From assembly GCF_040126305.1 (NCBI RefSeq), contig NZ_CP149511.1, forward strand, positions 1,240,001 to 1,304,000: a DNA stretch of 64,000 nucleotides, in the 5' to 3' direction. This DNA is from Pararhizobium sp. A13. Lineage in GTDB: Bacteria; Pseudomonadota; Alphaproteobacteria; Rhizobiales; Rhizobiaceae. Below, one piece after another: positions 17,809-24,520 of the stretch. The position numbers and the translations under genes are program-made. Below the pieces are notes generated by a model. That model saw nothing but the letters and a program-made list of their open reading frames with translations, was not told the origin of the DNA and did no database searches. How positions within the stretch are numbered: position 1 is the stretch's first letter; each line of letters begins with the position of its first letter.

Positions 17809-18185
17809 GCAAGGCGGGCCTCGATCTCCAGGATTTCTCCATCGCGTCGCGCAGGACAGAACCGAAGCCGCAAGCGAATTCCGATACGACCGCAGCAGCC
17901 AGTGCTCCGACGACGGACGGAACCGTGGGGCCGATGCTGCCGAAGCCCAGCAAGCAACAACGACGCGAGACGGCCGAAGCACGTGCGATAGCGCAAGAGG
18001 ATGTGCGCTACAGCTTGAAGAACCTGAAGCGCACGAAGCAGCGCAACGTAAAATTCTTCATCAATATTGCCCTGGACTACGACTTGAAGGCGCGCCTGCA
18101 GCGGTCAGCGCTGGAAAACGATCTGAAGATGACGGCGGTGGTGAAAGCAGCGCTCGACTATTATCTGACGGAAAATGGCTACTGA
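17805..18185 (+). CDS. Partner of the ParA-like ATPase, RHH-like C-terminus
   Basis: The 126-residue protein overlaps the ParA-like gene by 4 bp. Residues 1-60 are polar and probably unstructured (rich in Ala, Thr, Gln, Pro). The last 55 residues (KQRNVKFFINIALDYDLKAR, then DLKMTAVVKAALDYYL) look like a short strand followed by two helices, compatible with a ribbon-helix-helix DNA-binding domain. This size and order resemble the VirC1-VirC2 pair of Ti plasmids, where VirC2 is an RHH protein. Homology to VirC2 itself is not shown; the analogy is inferred from position and fold pattern. Confidence 0.55.
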   Translation: MSKAGLDLQDFSIASRRTEPKPQANSDTTAAASAPTTDGTVGPMLPKPSKQQRRETAEARAIAQEDVRYSLKNLKRTKQRNVKFFINIALDYDLKARLQRSALENDLKMTAVVKAALDYYLTENGY

Positions 18186-18240
18186 CGAGGTCGGCAAAGA
18201 AGGCGCCGCGACATACCTGCGGCAGAGTGGAGAACTGCCC

Positions 18241-18375
18241 TCAGTCGGGCGGGTTCTTCTCGGTGAGTGCTTCGAGCGCCGCCTTGAGTTCCGCCTCGAT
18301 CTGGCGGCGCTCCTCGATTGTCGGGGCGTTGCGGAGTTCGGCGCGCAGCTCTTCGATGTGCTGTTCGATCGTCAT
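18241..18375 (-). CDS. Small Glu-rich protein, 44 residues
   Basis: The frame starting at 18375 (MTIEQHIEELRAELRNAPTI) has AGGAGA 8 bases upstream, so it is preferred over the 105-codon frame that begins further upstream. The product is almost entirely charged amphipathic helix and probably a small coiled coil. Function is unknown. It is the first minus-strand gene to the right of the oriT candidate and shares its upstream region with a repeated element (18383-18536) seen again at 20253-20416. Confidence 0.55.
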   Translation of the reverse strand: MTIEQHIEELRAELRNAPTIEERRQIEAELKAALEALTEKNPPD

Positions 18376-18382
18376 CTCTTCG

Positions 18383-18536
18383 TCTCCTTGACGTTTGTGA
18401 AAGATGGCGATCGCGGCTGTGAGGGGAGAAGACGGGTCAAGGTTCGCGTCAGCGACCGGCGGAGCCGGTGCGTGGAGGAGCCGATTTTGTCGGAGCAGAG
18501 CGGAGGCAAAATTGGAGGGGCCGCGCGACCTTGAGG
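18383..18536 (-). repeat. Repeated leader element, copy A
   Basis: About 155 bp that recurs in diverged form at 20253-20416 in the same orientation. Shared blocks include TCTCCTTG at the left, GATGGCG, GGTCAAGGTTC, the hairpin stem with the loop CGGAG and CGCGACCTTGAGG at the right. In this copy the hairpin is ACCGG/CCGGT at 18455-18469. Read on the minus strand it ends with the AGGAGA ribosome binding site of the 44-residue gene, so it looks like a leader or promoter region. Confidence 0.55.
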
Positions 18537-18639
18537 CGGCTTTTTCCCTCACAGACAATAACCGGCACTGAACAGACAGGTTTTAGTCTCGTGTGCCACC
18601 CGTGAACGTCGCAGACGTTCAAACAGCTGGAGGCAAGAC

Positions 18640-19833
18640 TTGGTGCGCACGTTTCAGATCGCAGAAGAGATCGTCAAAGAACGAAGCGAGGATTTTGCCG
18701 ATCGCCTGGCGATCGCATACGAGAAGGAACGGCGACCCCTATGCCTTTGCCGAAACCCGGGTGTGCCGATGTATGTTGCTCGGATCGGCGATCAGCTCAT
18801 CGTCAAGCGCATGCCGCTCAGCGGCCGCGCGCACGATCCTCAATGTGGATCCTATGAGCCTCCATATGAACTGACGGGCCTCGGACCTCTGATCGGAAGT
18901 GCGATCCAGATCGATGTTTCGACCGGTGCGGCCGCCTTGAAGCTCGATTTCACCATGACGAAACGGGCATCTCGGTCGCTGTCCGTCACAAGCAGTGCGC
19001 AGCGCCCGAAGAACGAGCCACGCAAGCTGTCGCTTCGTGCGCTCCTGCACTACCTCTGGCACGAGGGTGGGTTAACCGAATGGACGTCGCTCTGGATTGG
19101 CAAGCGACATTGGTGGCATGTTCGCAGCCACCTTGTCGAGGCGGCTCGCACCATGACGGTGCGGGGAGAACCGCTGGTCGATCGGCTTTTCGTCCCCGAA
19201 CCGTTCCGGGCAGACGACAGACAAGCAATCGAGCAACGCCGCGCGGTGGCGCTGGCGGAGATTTACCAGATGCCCGGCCCGAAGAGGTTGATGCTGCTGG
19301 TTGGCGAGATCAAGGAGTTCGGCGAGGCACGATCCGGCCGCAAGGTCATCATCAAGCATATGCCGGGTTTTCCGCTTTTCCTCGAGGATCGTGCCTGGAC
19401 GTCGTTGCAAAACCGCTTCAGCGCTCAGTTGGAACTGTGGCAGGCCAACGAGGTTTCCCATTTGCTGGCCATCATGACGATCGGCGCGACGGGATCAGGG
19501 CTGACGACAATCAATGAGATCGCTTTGATGACGGTGACGGCCGAGTGGCTGCCGATGGACAACGTCTACGAGGAACGTGTGCTTGATAGGCTGACGAAGA
19601 TGCGGCGCAAGAGCGTGAAGGGGCTTCGGTTCAATTTGTCGCCTTCGCTTCCGGTGGCGTTTGCCACGCTACCGGAGGCGAAACCTGTGCCCGTTGCGCT
19701 CTATCTTGTGCCACCGGACGCCGGCGACGCGTTTGAATCCGCGTTGGGCGAAATGATCAAGGCACGCCCCGACCTTGGTTCCTGGGTCTGGCGGATCAAT
19801 GACGGAGAAATGCCCCGCCTCCCGCCGGGTTAA
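18640..19833 (+). CDS. DUF1173 family protein
   Basis: The protein has 397 residues from a TTG at 18640 (GGAGG 6 bases upstream); a GTG at 18643 is equally possible. Segments such as PLCLCRNPGVPMYVARIGDQ, LIVKRMPLSGRAHDPQCGSY and LSLRALLHYLWHEGGLTEW match the DUF1173 family found on plasmids of Rhizobiales and relatives. CLC and the later Cys could bind metal, but no catalytic motif is clear. The function is unknown. It lies in the putative leading region and, unlike the next genes, is on the plus strand. Confidence 0.75.
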   Translation: MVRTFQIAEEIVKERSEDFADRLAIAYEKERRPLCLCRNPGVPMYVARIGDQLIVKRMPLSGRAHDPQCGSYEPPYELTGLGPLIGSAIQIDVSTGAAALKLDFTMTKRASRSLSVTSSAQRPKNEPRKLSLRALLHYLWHEGGLTEWTSLWIGKRHWWHVRSHLVEAARTMTVRGEPLVDRLFVPEPFRADDRQAIEQRRAVALAEIYQMPGPKRLMLLVGEIKEFGEARSGRKVIIKHMPGFPLFLEDRAWTSLQNRFSAQLELWQANEVSHLLAIMTIGATGSGLTTINEIALMTVTAEWLPMDNVYEERVLDRLTKMRRKSVKGLRFNLSPSLPVAFATLPEAKPVPVALYLVPPDAGDAFESALGEMIKARPDLGSWVWRINDGEMPRLPPG

Positions 19834-19930
19834 GCGTCCAGCGCAATCATCACGAAAATGAATCGGTCGTGACCCATCGATTCATAACTCTCGTTGGACG
19901 CCGACTGGTGGATCTACAATTCTCCGGGAC

Positions 19931-20197
19931 ATGTTTCACTGTCGGTTTCAGCTCTATTGCCAGCGCGTCGATGCGAGCAAGAATATGGCGCGCTACTACG
20001 CCTTGTCGATCCAACCGACCTTGTTCGGAGAGATGGCCGTTGTCCGCGCCTGGGGCCGGATCGGTAAGCGCGGCGGCGAGAAGAGCGAGGTGTTTCCAAC
20101 GGAGCGGGAGGCCGCTTCGCGTTTTCTGGAACTGGTGCGCAGGAAGCGCCAGAGGGGCTACAGACCCGTGGGAAACTGTGGACACCTTGGGGTTTGA
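19931..20197 (+). CDS. WGR domain protein
   Basis: The 88-residue protein is essentially one WGR domain: RYYALSIQPTLFGEMAVVRA, WGRIGKRGGEKSEVFPTERE, then AASRFLELVRRKRQRGY. In larger proteins such as PARP and MolR the WGR domain binds nucleic acid. Free-standing copies are frequent on rhizobial plasmids near DUF1173 and DUF736 genes, with no established function. The ATG at 19931 may be an overextension; a start at the Met just before ARYYAL is possible. Confidence 0.8.
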   Translation: MFHCRFQLYCQRVDASKNMARYYALSIQPTLFGEMAVVRAWGRIGKRGGEKSEVFPTEREAASRFLELVRRKRQRGYRPVGNCGHLGV

Positions 20198-20252
20198 GGG
20201 ACGATGTCGGCCGAGCGGGCCATGACAAAACCGAATGCGACTGGAAAGTGTC

Positions 20253-20416
20253 ATCTCCTTGTTGATGTAGAAGATGGCGCTGCGGCTGATGATGGAGTGG
20301 GCGGGATCAAGGTTCCCGGCAGCTGCCGGCGGAGCCGGCGTGCGGAGGTGCAGATTTTTCTCGGAACGTGGTGAAACGCAGCGGAGGGAACTTCGAGGAT
20401 CCTCGCGACCTTGAGG
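20253..20416 (-). repeat. Repeated leader element, copy B
   Basis: Second copy of the element at 18383-18536, with the hairpin GCCGG/CCGGC and the same CGGAG loop at 20325-20339. On the minus strand it also ends in an AAGGAG-type ribosome binding site followed by ATG, but the frame there only runs antisense to the WGR gene. The gene it once served has probably been lost or replaced. Confidence 0.5.
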
Positions 20417-20521
20417 ACCGATACCTCGTTGCAGACTTGGTGGACCAAGCAGTCTGGTGTGGCACCGCGATGGCCAAGGCCGGGCTCCACGCCCGTCCTT
20501 GACCTTCCGTCAATGGCGGTT

Positions 20522-20866
20522 TCAGGAGACAATAGTCCCTCGCGTTATTGCCTCGCTGGTATAGGCAGAAATCGGTTTGCTGGGCCTGAAGCCGAGGTCG
20601 CGCTCGACCGGCAGGCCGAGCAGCCCGCGGATGTTTTCGATTTCCGAGAGCCTGACGCTGCCGAGCTCGGGGAAGCCAACCCCGAGATCGCAAAGGCCGA
20701 ACAAAATGTCTGGCTCGTCGGGTTCGGCCGATGCAATGAGCCAGGTTGCTGCGCCGTCGGGTGTGAACAGTTTAAACACGGGAACGGGGTCGAAGTCTGG
20801 ACCCTCCGCGAAGCGGGCGCCATTCTCCAGAAGCCTCGTGCGGATGTTATCGATGATGAGCTGCAT
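20522..20866 (-). CDS. DUF2958 family protein
   Basis: The 114-residue protein starts at 20866 (MQLIIDNIRTRLLENGARF), with GGAG 6 bases upstream; an ATG 12 bp earlier is the alternative. The order VFKLFTPDGAATWLIASAEP, ILFGLCDLGVGFPELGSVRL and LGLPVERDLGFRPSKPISAY is the DUF2958 signature. The family is common on conjugative elements beside DUF736, DUF932 and ParB-like genes. Its activity is not known. It follows DUF736 with a 62-bp gap that contains a perfect 11-bp hairpin. Confidence 0.85.
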   Translation of the reverse strand: MQLIIDNIRTRLLENGARFAEGPDFDPVPVFKLFTPDGAATWLIASAEPDEPDILFGLCDLGVGFPELGSVRLSEIENIRGLLGLPVERDLGFRPSKPISAYTSEAITRGTIVS

Positions 20867-20897
20867 GATGGGCTCCATATGATTGAGGACTGGAAAG

Positions 20898-20920
20898 CCG
20901 GCCCCGCTAAGCGGGGCCGG
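20898..20920 (-). terminator. Perfect 11-bp hairpin between DUF736 and DUF2958
   Basis: CCGGCCCCGCT and AGCGGGGCCGG are separated by one base. On the minus strand it follows the DUF736 stop by 8 bases, but only CTTTCC comes after it, so it is a weak terminator at best. It may instead act as a leader structure for DUF2958. Confidence 0.5.
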
Positions 20921-20928
20921 TCGACGTC

Positions 20929-21255
20929 TCAGGCATCAGGGTCGTTCCAGAGGATGACCTTGCGGCTGTCGTCGCCGCCGGGCGCGGGAGCGACGTTGCC
21001 GAAGATCACGCCGATCTCCGGAGCCTCCAGCTTCACCGAGAGGTATTCCTCGCCGGTCCGCTGGGAGTGGCGGTACCAGCCGGCGCCGATTTCAAAGCCG
21101 GTGCGGCGGTGGATGATCCTGTAGTCGGGAGCGACGTCGCTCGCCTTGGTGGCGTTCGGGATCAGGGCGATCGGGGCGTTGACCTTGATCGTGGCGAAGA
21201 TGCCTTCGAGCGAGCCGTCGGTCTTCTGGGTCAGGGTTGCGATCGTGGTGGCCAT
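20929..21255 (-). CDS. DUF736 family protein
   Basis: The 108-residue protein starts at 21255 with AGGAGA 8 bases upstream (MATTIATLTQKTDGSLEGIF). Conserved DUF736 segments are ATIKVNAPIALIPN, APDYRIIHRRTGFEIGAGWY and EYLSVKLEAPEIGVIFGNV. The family is small, widespread on rhizobial and other alphaproteobacterial plasmids and of unknown function, usually within a few genes of DUF932 and a relaxase. A perfect hairpin (21276-21296) lies just upstream of the ribosome binding site. Confidence 0.88.
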   Translation of the reverse strand: MATTIATLTQKTDGSLEGIFATIKVNAPIALIPNATKASDVAPDYRIIHRRTGFEIGAGWYRHSQRTGEEYLSVKLEAPEIGVIFGNVAPAPGGDDSRKVILWNDPDA

Positions 21256-21275
21256 TGTGCTGTCTCCTTTGGTTG

Positions 21276-21296
21276 CATCGGGAACCATTCCCGATG
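21276..21296 (-). promoter_or_regulatory. Hairpin just upstream of DUF736
   Basis: CATCGGGAA and TTCCCGATG form a 9-bp stem with a 3-base loop, ending about 7 bases before the AGGAGA site of DUF736 on the minus strand. The rest of the gap 21256-21577 has only a short AACCCC/GGGGTT hairpin (21349-21363) and no gene. Confidence 0.5.
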
Positions 21297-21577
21297 GCGC
21301 CAGAAGGAGGCGGCCCACGGCCGCGGTCACCGAGCCAAAGCGAGGGCGAACCCCTTTGGGGTTGACCGCATTAGGTCCGCGGGTTGCCTACAAAGGCGAC
21401 ATGGAAAAGGAATGGCTCTTGATGTAACCGAAGAACGGAGAAGCACATCGATCGGCCGCCCGAATGCTGCCCGTCTCAAGCATGCGGCGCGCATGAGGCA
21501 TGGCACGATTCAATCAGCGCCCTCGCCCGCAGGGCGCTTAGCAACAGGTGGAGCACAGATCCTGCGAGGCTCCACCA

Positions 21578-21787
21578 TCAAATCACCGAATGAGTGGAAA
21601 TCGGCCACGACTGCTCCGTCCCCCTTGCGAGGCTGTACAGCTCCCGGCAGCTCCGAGCCGCGGCGATCATTGGCGATCCTGCCTCCGCCCACGGAGAGAT
21701 GGGTAATACCGGGGAGCGAGCGCTGTCGTTGCCATGCCCAGAGATAAGGATGGCGATCACCTCGCCGGGACGAAACTCACGGCTCAT
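21578..21787 (-). pseudogene. Broken PemK-like toxin gene next to a Phd antitoxin
   Basis: The frame starts inside the antitoxin gene (11-bp overlap) as MSREFRPGEVIA, the usual start of the toxin in this arrangement. The next expected segment, similar to FYLWKRQA of the intact toxin at 22295-22690, is present as YLWAWQRQ but in a different reading frame. This shows a frameshift near 21745. The remaining residues show no toxin similarity. The toxin is therefore probably inactive and the antitoxin an orphan. The reading depends on eye comparison with the second pair. Confidence 0.55.
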
Positions 21788-22037
21788 CGTCATAGCGCTC
21801 ACCGCGCGCCAGCCGTCCGACAGCCTCATCAAAGTGGACGGCGTGTTCGTCCGGCATTTCCGAGACACGGTAGGCGCGGCGCGAATCGGCGCCCGCACGC
21901 ATCCGCTCGTAATGCTCATAGCTCATGAGAACGAAACGGGGGTTATTGTGCCGGGTGAGGACAACCGGTTCGCGGGCGGCGGCATCGGTGACATCGCCAA
22001 CCTGCTTGTCGAGATCGCGTGTCGTAAACTGTCGCAT
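21777..22037 (-). CDS. Phd/YefM-type antitoxin (probable orphan)
   Basis: About 86 residues. MRQFTTRDLDKQVGDVTDAA, then REPVVLTRHNNPRFVLMSYE, then HYERMRAG is a clear Phd/YefM pattern with an N-terminal DNA-binding half. The C-terminal tail ends in ERYDDEP and would normally wrap the toxin. The start at 22037 has GGGGA 6 bases upstream; an ATG 6 bp earlier is possible. Its toxin gene (21578-21787) is frameshifted. An orphan antitoxin can still repress its promoter or neutralise related toxins. Confidence 0.8.
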   Translation of the reverse strand: MRQFTTRDLDKQVGDVTDAAAREPVVLTRHNNPRFVLMSYEHYERMRAGADSRRAYRVSEMPDEHAVHFDEAVGRLARGERYDDEP

Positions 22038-22111
22038 CGGCATTCCCCTTTCGTTTCTCCATATTGACCATGTTTTCCTTTGCGAGAAAACGGCGCTCAG
22101 GCGCGCCCTCT

Positions 22112-22274
22112 CCTCCGAAGCGCCAGACCTGGATGCCGAGGCGGCGGCTTTTGTCGGTGCGGTCGCCGGTAATGCCGGAGCCTGGGAAGATGATGACGCC
22201 GGCGGGCGTGACCGACAGCATATCGTCGTTGCCGCGGAAGGGAGACGCCTTGGCGTGCTTCGTCCAGTTGGGCT
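22112..22274 (-). repeat. Partial duplicate of the DUF2493 gene 3' end
   Basis: These 163 bp match 23208-23370, the 3' end of the intact DUF2493 gene, without gaps and at about 88% identity by eye. The translated remnant reads PNWTKHAKASPFRGNDDMLS, then PAGVIIFPGSGITG. A TAG follows immediately upstream of it on the coding strand, so it is only a fragment. The two copies are direct repeats that bracket the intact toxin-antitoxin pair. Confidence 0.85.
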
Positions 22275-22294
22275 AGCAAACCAGGCGTCCGGGA

Positions 22295-22690
22295 TCAGCT
22301 ACGCGTGACACCAGTCAGCCTTCGGGCTGCTGCCGCGTTTTTGACAGTGAGCGCGATTTTCTTGAGGAAGGCGGGACTGAAACTACCAAGCGGCGTGGCT
22401 GACTCGAAATCAAATGCCTTGTCGAGTTCGACCCGGTTGTATTCGTCGAGAACAATCCAGCACGGAAAATCCAGACCGGCGCGACGGCATTCCATTTGGC
22501 TGATGGCAAGAGAAAACCGGTCCGTGTCGGGCAACTGAGATGTAATGGGAAACAGGAACACCACGCCCGGTATGGCAGCAGTGCGAACAACTACACAGAC
22601 TGGTCGGGCTTTACGACCGGATTCTTCGCCCGCTCTGGCTTGGCGCTTCCACAGGTAGAAGAAGCGGAGAACCTGGCCTGGCTCAAGCAT
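22295..22690 (-). CDS. PemK-like plasmid maintenance toxin
   Basis: The chosen start at 22690 overlaps the antitoxin stop by 8 bp and gives 131 residues (MLEPGQVLRFFYLWKRQARA). GRKARPVCVVVR, FLFPITSQLPDTDR and CWIVLDEYNRVELDKAFDFE follow the layout of small PemK/MazF-like toxins: an N-terminal strand, RP-x-V, then TSQ. Such toxins are usually endoribonucleases. The match is to a divergent rhizobial branch, so RNase activity is likely but not certain. The antitoxin-first order and overlap are typical of a type II module. Confidence 0.65.
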   Translation of the reverse strand: MLEPGQVLRFFYLWKRQARAGEESGRKARPVCVVVRTAAIPGVVFLFPITSQLPDTDRFSLAISQMECRRAGLDFPCWIVLDEYNRVELDKAFDFESATPLGSFSPAFLKKIALTVKNAAAARRLTGVTRS

Positions 22691-22928
22691 TGTCGGCCTC
22701 GATAATATCCTCAAGACCGGTCATGAGTTCCTGGTGGATTTCTTCGGGAGCATCCATCAGGCCGTATGCGACGGTGTGGGAATAACCGATGAGCTTGCGG
22801 TACTGCTCGGCGGTCACAATGACGAGTTTGTCCTTGCCGCGCTTCGTCAATGTCACAGGTTCGATCAAAGCCGCTTCGAGGATTTCCCCTGAGGCTCTGT
22901 TCATATCTGAGAAGGTGAATTGCTTCAT
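22683..22928 (-). CDS. Phd/YefM-type antitoxin
   Basis: The 81-residue protein starts with MKQFTFSDMNRASGEILEAA, followed by EPVTLTKRGKDKLVIVTAEQ and YRKLIG, the usual Phd/YefM DNA-binding fold. The acidic C-terminal tail ends in TGLEDIIEADNA. AGGAGA lies 8 bases upstream of the start. It overlaps the toxin gene downstream. A palindrome-rich promoter (22949-22984) sits directly upstream, as expected for autorepression by the antitoxin-toxin complex. Confidence 0.85.
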   Translation of the reverse strand: MKQFTFSDMNRASGEILEAALIEPVTLTKRGKDKLVIVTAEQYRKLIGYSHTVAYGLMDAPEEIHQELMTGLEDIIEADNA

Positions 22929-22948
22929 TGCCGTGGTCTCCTTGCCGA

Positions 22949-22984
22949 AATACGTATAATACGTATTCTATGCGATTAACGCAA
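22949..22984 (-). promoter_or_regulatory. Promoter and operator of the toxin-antitoxin pair
   Basis: On the minus strand a -35 element TTGCGT (22984-22979) and a -10 element TATTAT (22961-22956) are spaced by 17 bases. The -10 box is embedded in two adjacent TACGTA palindromes (22951-22956 and 22960-22965). Binding of the antitoxin there would block RNA polymerase, a typical arrangement for such modules. Confidence 0.6.
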
Positions 22985-23191
22985 TTGGAATGGCAATTAT
23001 CGGTTTTTCTTATTGAGGAAACTCTGCTTAATCAGTGAACTGGTGCGCTAATAACCGAACCGGGCGTGCTGCTCGGGAGAGGAGAATGAAGCAAACTATT
23101 CGCGGAAGCGGCGGTGGCACAATTAAGGAACACCCTGGAGCGCAGAAAATCCCCGGAAAGATTCATTTCCGGGGATCCGCCGGTTCTCGAA

Positions 23192-24136
23192 TTAGCGGAA
23201 ACTGACACCTCCGAAGCGCCAGACGGGGATGCCGAGGCGGCGGCTTTTGTCCGCGAGATTGCCGGTAATACCGGAACCCGGGAAGATGATGACGCCGGCG
23301 GGCATAACCGACAACATGTCGTCGTTGCGACGGAAGGGAGCAGCCTTTGCGTGCTTCGTCCAGTTGGGCTTGAAGCTGATCTGGGTCACCTTGCGGTTTT
23401 CGGCCCAACAGGCGGCAATGCGTTCGGCGCCTTTCGGCGAGCCGCCGTGCAGCAGCACCAGGTCCGGGAATTTGGCGCGGGCGCGATCGAGCGCATCAAA
23501 GATGCATTCATGATCGTTGTAGTCCATGCCACCGGAGAAGGCGATCTTGGTACCGGCCGGGATCAATACCTCCGTCTCTGCATGGCGGCGGGCGGAAAGG
23601 AAATCCCTGCTATCGATCATCGCCGCCGTCATATTGGCATGGCTGACCTTCGAGCCGGTGCGCGGACGCCAGGTCGAACCGGTCTCAGCCCCGAACAGGT
23701 CGGCAGCATAGTCGCGCATGAATTCGAAGGCGTTGCGGCGTTCCAGCAGCGTGATGCCTTCGGCGATGAGACGTTCGAGCTCGACGCTTTTCACCTCGGA
23801 ACCGTCCTGCTCCTCCTGCCCGCTGTGCTGCGCGTCCTCGTTGCGCTGCAGTTCGCGCTGGATGCGCTCGCCGGCGCGGTGGAAGAGATTGACGCTCGAC
23901 CAGAGCAGGTCTTCGAGATCGGGTTCCAGCCGCGTGTCGCCGAACATCTCGACGAAGGCGTCGAAGATTGCGGTGATGGCCGACTGGACGACCGGCTCTT
24001 CCGGCAGTCCACGTGGGTCTGGCTCGTCCTGGAGGGGGCGGTGGCCGTAGAGCTGCATTTCGTAAATGAAGCGGTCGGTTGGTGACGATGCGTGGTGAGG
24101 CTCAAAGCCGTCGTCGAGGGGCGCCAGCAGGTTCAT
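23192..24136 (-). CDS. DUF2493 family protein (SLOG-like nucleotide-binding fold)
   Basis: The 314-residue protein starts at 24136 with AGGAGA 6 bases upstream (MNLLAPLDDGFEPHHASSPT); a longer upstream frame is rejected. The C-terminal half has the DUF2493 core: GTKIAFSGGMDYNDHECIFD, DLVLLHGGSPKGAERIAACW, PAGVIIFPGSGITGNLADKS and RLGIPVWRFGG. This Rossmann-like fold belongs to the SLOG superfamily, whose members bind nucleotides or nucleotide-derived signals. The N-terminal half is acidic and helical. The function on plasmids is unknown. Its 3' end is duplicated at 22112-22274. Confidence 0.85.
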   Translation of the reverse strand: MNLLAPLDDGFEPHHASSPTDRFIYEMQLYGHRPLQDEPDPRGLPEEPVVQSAITAIFDAFVEMFGDTRLEPDLEDLLWSSVNLFHRAGERIQRELQRNEDAQHSGQEEQDGSEVKSVELERLIAEGITLLERRNAFEFMRDYAADLFGAETGSTWRPRTGSKVSHANMTAAMIDSRDFLSARRHAETEVLIPAGTKIAFSGGMDYNDHECIFDALDRARAKFPDLVLLHGGSPKGAERIAACWAENRKVTQISFKPNWTKHAKAAPFRRNDDMLSVMPAGVIIFPGSGITGNLADKSRRLGIPVWRFGGVSFR

Positions 24137-24157
24137 GTCTCGTCTCCTTGGGATTGG

Positions 24158-24176
24158 GGCCGCGCCTCTCGCGGCC
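24158..24176 (-). promoter_or_regulatory. Hairpin just upstream of the DUF2493 gene
   Basis: GGCCGCG and CGCGGCC form a 7-bp stem with the loop CCTCT, about 8 bases upstream of the AGGAGA site of the DUF2493 gene. It belongs to the hairpin-before-gene pattern of this block. Confidence 0.5.
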
Positions 24177-24262
24177 AGACGGCCATCCCCTCCCACGCGC
24201 CAGACGGTCCGGAACCGCAAGCGAAGCGAAGCGGCCCAGCGAAGCGCCGGGCGGGGACAAGA

Positions 24263-24371
24263 AGGTTTCTTGACCCGCGAGGAGCGCCGGCCTGGCGTAT
24301 CGGCTCGAAACCGGAACCGGTTTGAGGAATAGCCGATACGCAAAAAGAACGCCGGCGCGGGGAAGAAACCT
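24263..24371. repeat. Long nested palindrome between Toprim and DUF2493 genes
   Basis: Four inverted repeats are nested around one centre. AGGTTTCTT (24263-24271) pairs with AAGAAACCT (24363-24371), GCGCCGGC (24284-24291) with GCCGGCGC (24351-24358), GCGTATCGGCT (24295-24305) with AGCCGATACGC (24331-24341), and AAACCGG (24308-24314) with CCGGTTT (24317-24323). The whole 109-bp stretch can fold into one long interrupted hairpin as single-stranded DNA or RNA. No T-run follows on either strand. It occupies most of the 384-bp gap 24137-24520, which has no gene. Confidence 0.8.
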
Positions 24372-24520
24372 GATTGACCCGCAGAAGGACCTGATGTCGC
24401 GTGGTAGGGGTCGCCTCACGGCAGGCCGCGGGCGCGCTCTGTTCTGGAGAAAGACGGACAAGCACCTTGCCCGCACCGAGATGGCGCGCAGTCGCAACTG
24501 CCTCCCTCGGCTGGCTACCG

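Noticed and set aside
23114..24085. A 323-codon plus-strand frame
   Set aside because: It is antisense to the DUF2493 gene and lacks any motif.
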